Shown here: in pieces, positions 58,473 to 64,000 of the stretch | Numbering within the stretch: the first letter of the stretch is position 1 | How the letters are laid out: each line of letters starts with the position of its first letter | Assembly (NCBI RefSeq): GCF_016086655.4 | Contig: NC_052135.2 | Coordinates: forward strand, 54,299,671 to 54,363,670 | DNA from: Lepeophtheirus salmonis | Lineage: Eukaryota; Arthropoda; Copepoda; Siphonostomatoida; Caligidae | DNA: 64,000 nt | Direction: 5' to 3' | The notes under the pieces: model-generated | The model's input: only the letters and a program-made list of their open reading frames with translations | What the model was told of the DNA's origin: nothing | Database searches by the model: none | Translations under genes and position numbers: made by a program

Positions 58473-59361
58473 CAGGGTGAGGACTCAAAAATTAAAAAAG
58501 TTTAAAACTGTTTTCACTTCTCCATATTTTATTTCCTGCCATTTTCATGACAAACTTTTGGAGCAAAGGTTGGTAATTCAACAATTTCCTTCAGTTTTTA
58601 TTCAATATGACCCCTCCATGCGTAATGATGGGTATAATACGGGGGCAAAACAAAGCACAGCTGGCTTTGATGAAGTCCGAATACAAGTTGTTCTACGTTC
58701 TTCGTGATCACGGCATTCAGTGCATCGACATTCAAGTGATAATCTTGTTTGTCTTGCCCTAGAAGACGCACCAAACAGCAAAGTCCAGAGGGTTCATGTC
58801 GGGAGAGGACAAAGGACAGAAGTCTGCTATCGAAAAGGTATTCATGTTCTCCCTGCAGAAATACTATACCTTCTTGGGCGTGTGTGCCCAGGTGCCATTT
58901 TGGGTTAATATATAGTTGTCCTTGGGAACTTGTTAATCAGCCATGGCAAGACATGGTAATTGAAGATTTTGAAGTAGACGTCCGTGTTGACTTTCTCGTT
59001 GGCCTTGAAAAAGCAGGGAGGCATCTTGCTGACGTCATACACCACAACGACGAGTACCATGACCTGAGCTGGAGGTTCGGTCCTGAAGGTTACCTCGACC
59101 TGATCTCTTGATTCATTAAAGAAGCGATTATTTTTCCTATTCTGAACAACGTCCACTTGTCGACTTATGCATAGAGAAGATCGCACACCCTCTGACGTTT
59201 TGCATGTTGCTTGGACATTTTTAATCGTACAAAAACAAAACAAATACCAAATTGTAGCTTTTTTTCAGTTCTTTCGAATGGCGCCCTACAAAATGGTAAG
59301 GCTTTTAGAAATGAGATTAATCTGCCTCGAACAGGACTCTAGTTTTTGAGTCCTCGCCCTA
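58473..59361 (-). mobile_element. Mariner-type element with both ends (889 bp, N-terminus deleted)
   Basis: The terminal repeats match at 19 of 22 positions: left CAGGGTGAGGACTCAAAAAT, right complemented TAGGGCGAGGACTCAAAAAC. TA lies at 58471-58472 and 59362-59363. The minus-strand transposase begins inside the catalytic domain: 59243-58905 is one open frame with VDVVQNRKNNRFF (first-Asp block), VEVTFRTEPPAQVMVLVVVV and VYFKIFNYHVLPWLINKFP. It then shifts to YILTQNGTWAHTPKKV (second block, normally QDGAPAHT, so Asp has become Asn) and SSPDMNPLDFAVW (third Asp kept). The C-terminus is scrambled by shifts. The helix-turn-helix half, about 120 residues, is missing. Confidence 0.88.
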
Positions 59362-59719
59362 TATATTGTCATATCCATTTCAATAATAGACATAACTATA
59401 CGTCTATTAACAGGGGGAAAAGGATATTACTTTTAGCATGAAGTAAATATTTATTTAATACTATAAATTATACAAATATTGACGAAAAAATTAGTCATTA
59501 TAATATTAATTCTTTGTGATAGCATGAACTATACATTTTAATAACAGAAAAAATAAGTTGTACTAATTAATAAAAATTAAGCATAGTTGAACCATTATAT
59601 AGCACTCCCAAGAGACCCATAATAAATTGCTTTGAACTGGTAAATGGTAATAGTAGGGTAGACCGGGGACATTTGCAACATTCTTTATTTTAGCCTCTCT
59701 TACTCCGATCTGGTTTGAT
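59362..59719. other. AT-rich DNA, nothing recognised
   Basis: 59655-59685 has TAGGGTAGACCGGGGACATT, a phrase I associate with a dispersed repeat but cannot place. No gene seen. Confidence 0.4.
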
Positions 59720-59723
59720 TTAA

Positions 59724-60430
59724 CCCTTGTGGGATCTTTACTTTTTATACACAACCCTTTCCCTACGGGTCAAAATGACCCACTCTTAAATATTTACTAA
59801 AAACAAGGTATTTATTTTAAGTTCAAGATAAATTATATTATATTAGATGAATTAAACTATATCTTGAACAAGTGAAGTATTGGGCCTCAATGCAGTTTAA
59901 ACTGCACCACCACCACATTTATAACCCTCAAGAACCCCTTCTAATATGCTGTGTATATGAGATGACCTTTATAATATCCAAAATACACTTCGTCTATCTG
60001 GTTGTACAGTTGAAGAGCTAAAAATGCTATTTAAGGACTGCCATGGGCAGAAAAATCAATTCATTGGCTTGGGCGTGATAGAAAGACACACACACAGACA
60101 TTCATATTTAATATATAGATTAATTATGTAAGAAAAATTACTTTAAAAAGCAAAATATAATGCTAAATCACAGAAAATATTTTGTATATTTGATTAATTT
60201 ATTAATAAAAAATATAAAATTAACAAAAGAAACAATTGAAAATATACAATAAAGCTATAAAGTTCTTGAACATAGTGGACAATACATATCAACAGTAGTT
60301 TGTACTTTACATGTTTTACACTTTGTACATGAAGAAATTATTTTACTGTCATTTTTGGAGATGCAAAAATTTATATCATTGAGTATTTCTGGAAGTCTTT
60401 CAATGGTATTTTAGCCCATCATTGATCTGT
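59724..60430 (-). mobile_element. piggyBac-like element, 3' end (putative)
   Basis: A TTAA at 59720-59723 is followed by CCCTTGTGGG and, 25 bases on, CCCTTTCCCTACGGGTC and AAAATGACCC, the style of piggyBac-like termini (family knowledge). On the minus strand 60425-60262 reads TIERLPEILNDINFC then SCTKCKTCKVQTTVDMYCPL and C-SRTL with a stop. This short Cys-rich tail could be the zinc-binding C-terminus of such a transposase. Orientation is consistent: the C-terminus points to the TTAA end. The transposase core is absent. A separate repeat (59885-60121) appears inserted between tail and end. Confidence 0.4.
59885..60121 (+). repeat. Repeat with ATATATAGAT terminus, nested
   Basis: Ends AGACATTCATATTTAATATATAGATT, matching the terminus of the repeat at 44364-44701 (AGACATTCACATTGGATATATAG). 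It lies inside the putative piggyBac 3' region, so it probably inserted later. The upstream part (GGCCTCAATGCAGTTTAAAC) is not matched elsewhere here. Confidence 0.45.
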
Positions 60431-60974
60431 AGGAATTGGAAAATGTTGAGAAAAATAACCTTTTTAAGACAAGAAAAGGATTACAGGTTGTTTCTATCGT
60501 TGTTTTTCTTTCTTTTTTGTTTATTCTCTAATTGATTTTAGCTGTGTTTTAAGACTTCTCTCCCTTAATTCCCCCCCCCCCTACTTTTAGTGTATTTAAA
60601 AAAATACATATATAAAAAATATTGATATCAATAATTTTACAATATTTTCCGTAGAGTTATGCCATTTTAAATATTGAAAACTCTCCTCTTTAAAGTAGTA
60701 ATACATTTTTTCGCTTTAAAATAATAGAACAGGCAGTTGATGTAACCAAGGACTTAATTCAGTAGTAACATATGTCCCCCTCCTGCTTTCCCCTCACACT
60801 TCACGAAGTATAAAAGATCAGAGAATTTACCGTACAAAGAACTTTTTAGGTCTCTTCTTTTGCTAAAAACCAGCTTGATGTCAAGTGTAATTATCATAGA
60901 TGAAAATAATATTATAATTGACGAGGACCCTGCCTTTTACTGTTGCTACCCTAAGATATGTTTTGTATTTTCCA
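60431..60974. other. AT-rich DNA, nothing recognised
   Basis: Contains a run of ten or more C at about 60570. No gene seen. Confidence 0.5.
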
Positions 60975-61290
60975 AAGCTGTCATCATTATTCTTTTATTC
61001 TTGAAGAGAGAACAATACGTATCAAATAATGAGTTGTTCTTGAAAGACGAAGAGTAATTTTGAAGATTTATTGTGGAGTTACATGTGTGAATACTTCCTA
61101 GACTCGTAGTATAATTGAGAATCAACATCAAAGTAATTTCCACCAATATATCATTGATAGATACATACTTTGTTTTTATTTATTTTCTGAATCTCATAGC
61201 CGCTGACAGTTTTTTTAAAGAGATGTCATAACAACTAAGCTGCTGTTCTCCTAAACATTCTTCAAGTTGTCAGGGTAACCAAGGTAATTT
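60975..61290 (+). repeat. R1 repeat, forward
   Basis: TCATCATTATTCTTTTATTC, TTGAAAGACGAAGAGTAAT, TTTATTGTGGAGTTACATG, CTAGACTCGTAGTATAATTG, GTCATAACAACTAAGCTGC and the end block AAACATTCTTCAAGTTGTCAGG. The 5' block with AGCGG is missing. Short frames on both strands inside it are not genes. Confidence 0.6.
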
Positions 61291-61664
61291 CCAAGATTTT
61301 TTTAACATATCAGCGGATAATATTATTTTCATATATGTTAATTATATAAAATTATTAAGAAGAATTAACAATGCACAGGAAATCTTAGTTCTAGGTGCAA
61401 CTCTCCCTTTTCTAGTGAACGTTACAATATAGTTCGTTTCTACTCACTTAATGATTTTTGAATTTTGATAAAATGCAATTAGCTGCCTGCAAAAAATTCC
61501 ATAGGTTCAATGATATCAGTTACACGAAAAATAATAATGAATTGACTACATCACTTAAAAAATATTGATTCTGAAAAAATACTTTTACACCACTAAAACA
61601 GTTTTTATCTAAAATCTCTACTAAAAAGTTTACAAAAATTATTCATTTTTGTTTCAAAATAATT
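61291..61664. other. AT-rich DNA, nothing recognised
   Basis: No coding or repeat signal identified. Confidence 0.5.
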
Positions 61665-62169
61665 TCAATTATACTCGAAGCTTTTCAAGATATTCCTGCA
61701 CCCATTTGACCCTCTTTTATGAGTGCTAACCCATACTTTTGACAGTACTGTTGATTGTCGAGTGATACAGGGAGTGTTTTTGTGACAGCAGATAAAAGGA
61801 TTTCCCTCGAAATATTTTTTCAGTTTTTCCGTGAAAGTAGGAGTCGCTTTAATCAACTGAAACCTGTTCAAAACTTTCTTGTTGACGTTGCCATGGGTAT
61901 CCAGCTCCTTAACGACCCTCCAGACTGTGTTGCTGGAGTAGCCAGTGAGTTTAGCGATGGATTTTGCTTCGGGGTCACGTAGAATAATTCAGTGATTGTG
62001 TTTCTTCTAAGCTTCTCTTCTCCTCAACTGACTTTAAATGAAAACAAAATAAAGTTTATTTTATTCGTAGTCGAACCTCTTTAATGAGCAGAGAAAAACT
62101 CTACTGTGATACACTCAAACTGGAGCTATATAAACTCAAAGTTTGTTCCGATTGCAGTACATGGCCCTG
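61665..62169 (-). mobile_element. Mariner element, 5' half only
   Basis: The right end, complemented, reads CAGGGCCATGTACTGCAATC with TA just outside at 62170-62171. After about 190 bp the minus-strand transposase N-terminus appears: RDPEAKSIAKLTGYSSNTVW and RVVKELDTHGNVNKKV (first helix-turn-helix), then ATPTFTEKLKKYFEGNPFIC and ITRQSTVLSKVWVSTHKRG (second), ending near 61665. The catalytic domain and other end are absent. The last part stays open for 68 codons. The family differs from the other copies by its terminal repeat. Confidence 0.65.
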
Positions 62170-62639
62170 TATTTGTGGTGTAAATTTTATCACTGAATTG
62201 AAAGAAAAAAAGGAGATACATATGTAACAGTTCTTTGTTGTAACTGTCCCAGTACCTCTTAATAATAATAATCAGTTGCAATTACTCTCGTTTAGTCAGC
62301 ATATTAATAATTATAAAGTAATCAAAATTTAATGGGCATGATCCAGTTTTTTAATCAAGTTAATAGTTTCTTCCCAATATACTACGTATTATTTAATACA
62401 CCTAGGTGGATAAATAAAAATAAATAAAGTGAATTATACTTTATGCTTACAGTACATATTTAAAGTATACTTTCTGAATACCTTTTTATATCACTTATAA
62501 ATGTATATTGGTAAATTGAAGGCCTCATGTGTTTAAGAATATTATAAATTGAATTTATTTGGAGTATGTATACTAGTATACGTAGGCTGATATTTATATT
62601 CCTTGCCTAATAATGAAAAAACAAATAGTTACTACAGAA
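62170..62639. other. AT-rich DNA, nothing recognised
   Basis: No coding or repeat signal identified. Confidence 0.5.
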
Positions 62640-63255
62640 ATTGGCTTTATTGCTTTTCAAAATATTTTCAATAAAGATTAATACACTTTTGCAAATATTT
62701 GAGCTAGTTTTCGAAGCATTTTTTTCAATTCTAATTGAGGTTACTCCAAAGCATAGGATTGAATGCATCAGTGGCTTTTTGTGTTGATTCAAACTCCTTA
62801 CCACGTAATTTGTTTTTGATACACATGAATATAAAAAAGTCATAGAGGGCTAAATCATGACCCATCATTTCGATGTTTTGACTAGCCAGAATGTTCTTTC
62901 TTTAAGCCACAGTATGAGCTCTTGGATTGTTATGATAAAGAATGATTCGCCTCTTCTTCCAGATTTTTCCAAAGTTTTAAAATACTTCCATCAGAAAAAT
63001 GGGTTTCGACAGTTCATAATTAACTATACTACTTTGCTTTAATGCCACTGAACCTACACAACCTGTCAAAACCGAAAAAAACGGAAACCATTTGCTTTGA
63101 TTTGCTTCTCCTACGAATAACTTTTGTAGGATTCGGTTCATCTTGTAAAACTCATCAGGTCGATTGCTGTTTTGCTCTAGGTTCATATGAATAGATCCAT
63201 TTTTCTTCAACTGTGTAAATATTTTATATAGGTTTTGATTCATGTCTAACAAAAA
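62640..63255 (-). pseudogene. Mariner transposase, catalytic domain relic
   Basis: The minus strand from high to low coordinates, in shifting frames: VEEKWIYSYEPRAKQQST (first-Asp block, usually GDExWIYxYxPExKQQS, with Asp lost), LQDEPNPTKVIRRRSKSKQM, LTGCVGSVALKQSSIVNYEL, RRIILYHNNPRAHTVA (second block, HHDNAxxHT with Asp changed to Asn), NIEMMGHDLALYDFFIFMCI (third Asp kept), KNKLRGKEFESTQKATDAF and KKCFENS. Coverage of the whole catalytic domain is nearly continuous over about 600 bp. The helix-turn-helix half is not found upstream and no ends are seen. It belongs to a mariner group distinct from those ending in GGHIE or GYIKD. Confidence 0.8.
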
Positions 63256-64000
63256 AAAAAAAAAAAATTTCAGGCACCAATTGTCACGATCCTTTTTTCA
63301 ATTATTTATTATATTTCGTGGATCCCGACGTAAAGAAATCTCCTTTACAGATAGATGTAGCTTACCACAGCATAGTTTCTTTGAAGCCAGAAATATATAT
63401 AGCAACACACCTACTCATTTAACACATGGCTGAAAAGTTATTTTTTTAAATTTACCTCTTTTTCAAATAGTACCAACCTTCAAAAGACAGCTTTCTAAAT
63501 TCCATGCCAATCGGTTCCTTAGTTTGTGAGCTATTGTCCTATGTGTTATTGTTTTTTATTTCCAAATAGTGGATCAAAAACAATTTCGAGTTTCAATATT
63601 TAACTATTTTTTTTATGGGAAAAATACTGTTAAAGCAAAGCAATGTCTGGAAAAGTTTTATGGGGACTACACTCCCTAAGCAAATTAAAAATAAATAAAT
63701 CAATATATATAATAATTTAAAAAAAACAATTTTGAACGATAAAAACGTATTTTCTTAGTAAGGAACGAGACTTTTCAAATAAATTAAATTTTACAAAAAT
63801 AACTCACGTGCTGATAATCCTGATATAATTGTGGCAAATTTTCTGTAGATGGCAATTTTCCAAATGGGAATTTTCTGATGGCAATCCTTTGATTACGATC
63901 AAATTTGCATATAAAAAATCTAATTTTCAAACAATATTCAATTACTTATATCTCAAAAACAACAGATTTGTTCCTGTTATATAATATGTCATTTAAAAGA
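63256..64000. other. AT-rich DNA to the window edge
   Basis: 63825-63890 has GTGGCAAATTTTCTG, GGCAATTTTCCAAATGGG and GATGGCAATCC, a loose repeat resembling 2370-2475. The plus frame at 63242-63433 starts in a poly-A run and has no family resemblance. Confidence 0.45.

Noticed and set aside
58749..59111. 120-codon plus-strand open frame
   Set aside because: It is antisense to the mariner catalytic domain at 58473-59361; the minus-strand motifs are far better.
1..64000. CRISPR array, operon or prokaryotic signals
   Set aside because: No regularly spaced direct repeats, Shine-Dalgarno-led gene chains or bacterial gene families; the sequence is eukaryotic in style.

Overview
The window looks like nuclear DNA from an animal. 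It is strongly AT-rich, full of homopolymer A/T runs, and has no operons, rRNA, tRNA or confidently recognisable host gene. No open frame exceeds about 135 codons. The recognisable coding signal comes from broken transposable elements. The dominance of mariner-type transposons, the hAT-like relics and the base composition suggest an arthropod. A copepod such as a caligid sea louse is my best guess, an inference from overall style and not a marker-based identification.

Layout. 0-8.9 kb: AT-rich sequence with short dispersed repeats and one mauritiana-type mariner start (6.3 kb). 8.9-9.7 kb: a decayed non-LTR (LINE) reverse transcriptase, followed by two copies of a GGTCC-rich MITE-like repeat. 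11.4-25.9 kb: mariner fragments at 11.4, 18.0, 19.6, 23.6 and perhaps 25.8 kb, plus a hAT dimerisation-domain relic at 18.4-18.9 kb. 27.9-29.3 kb: two mariners end to end. 34.1-35.7 kb: two more mariners nearly abutting. 37.6-38.5 kb: another mariner. 45.3-46.1 kb: two mariners in opposite orientation. 48.0-50.0 kb: a long hAT-like protein relic. 52.6-53.2 kb: a short deleted mariner. 57.0-57.9 kb: a second, different LINE relic. 58.5-59.4 kb: a mariner with both ends intact. 59.7-60.4 kb: a piggyBac-like 3' end. 61.7-63.3 kb: two mariner relics.

Between these lie several dispersed non-coding repeat families, named here R1 to R7. R1 (roughly 350-450 bp, about a dozen copies on both strands) is the most abundant.

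Nothing here works together as a pathway. The window is a cemetery of class II transposons with a few retroelements. Mariner copies with both inverted terminal repeats (27884-28802, 34823-35694, 37608-38452, 58473-59361 and, more degenerate, 52603-53170) are all internally deleted, so they can only have been mobilised in trans. I found no convincing new biological system. The observations most worth following are the deletion junction apparently shared by two mariner copies, the R1 and R2 repeat families, an excess of the palindrome TGACGTCA, and a possible exon cluster near 54 kb.
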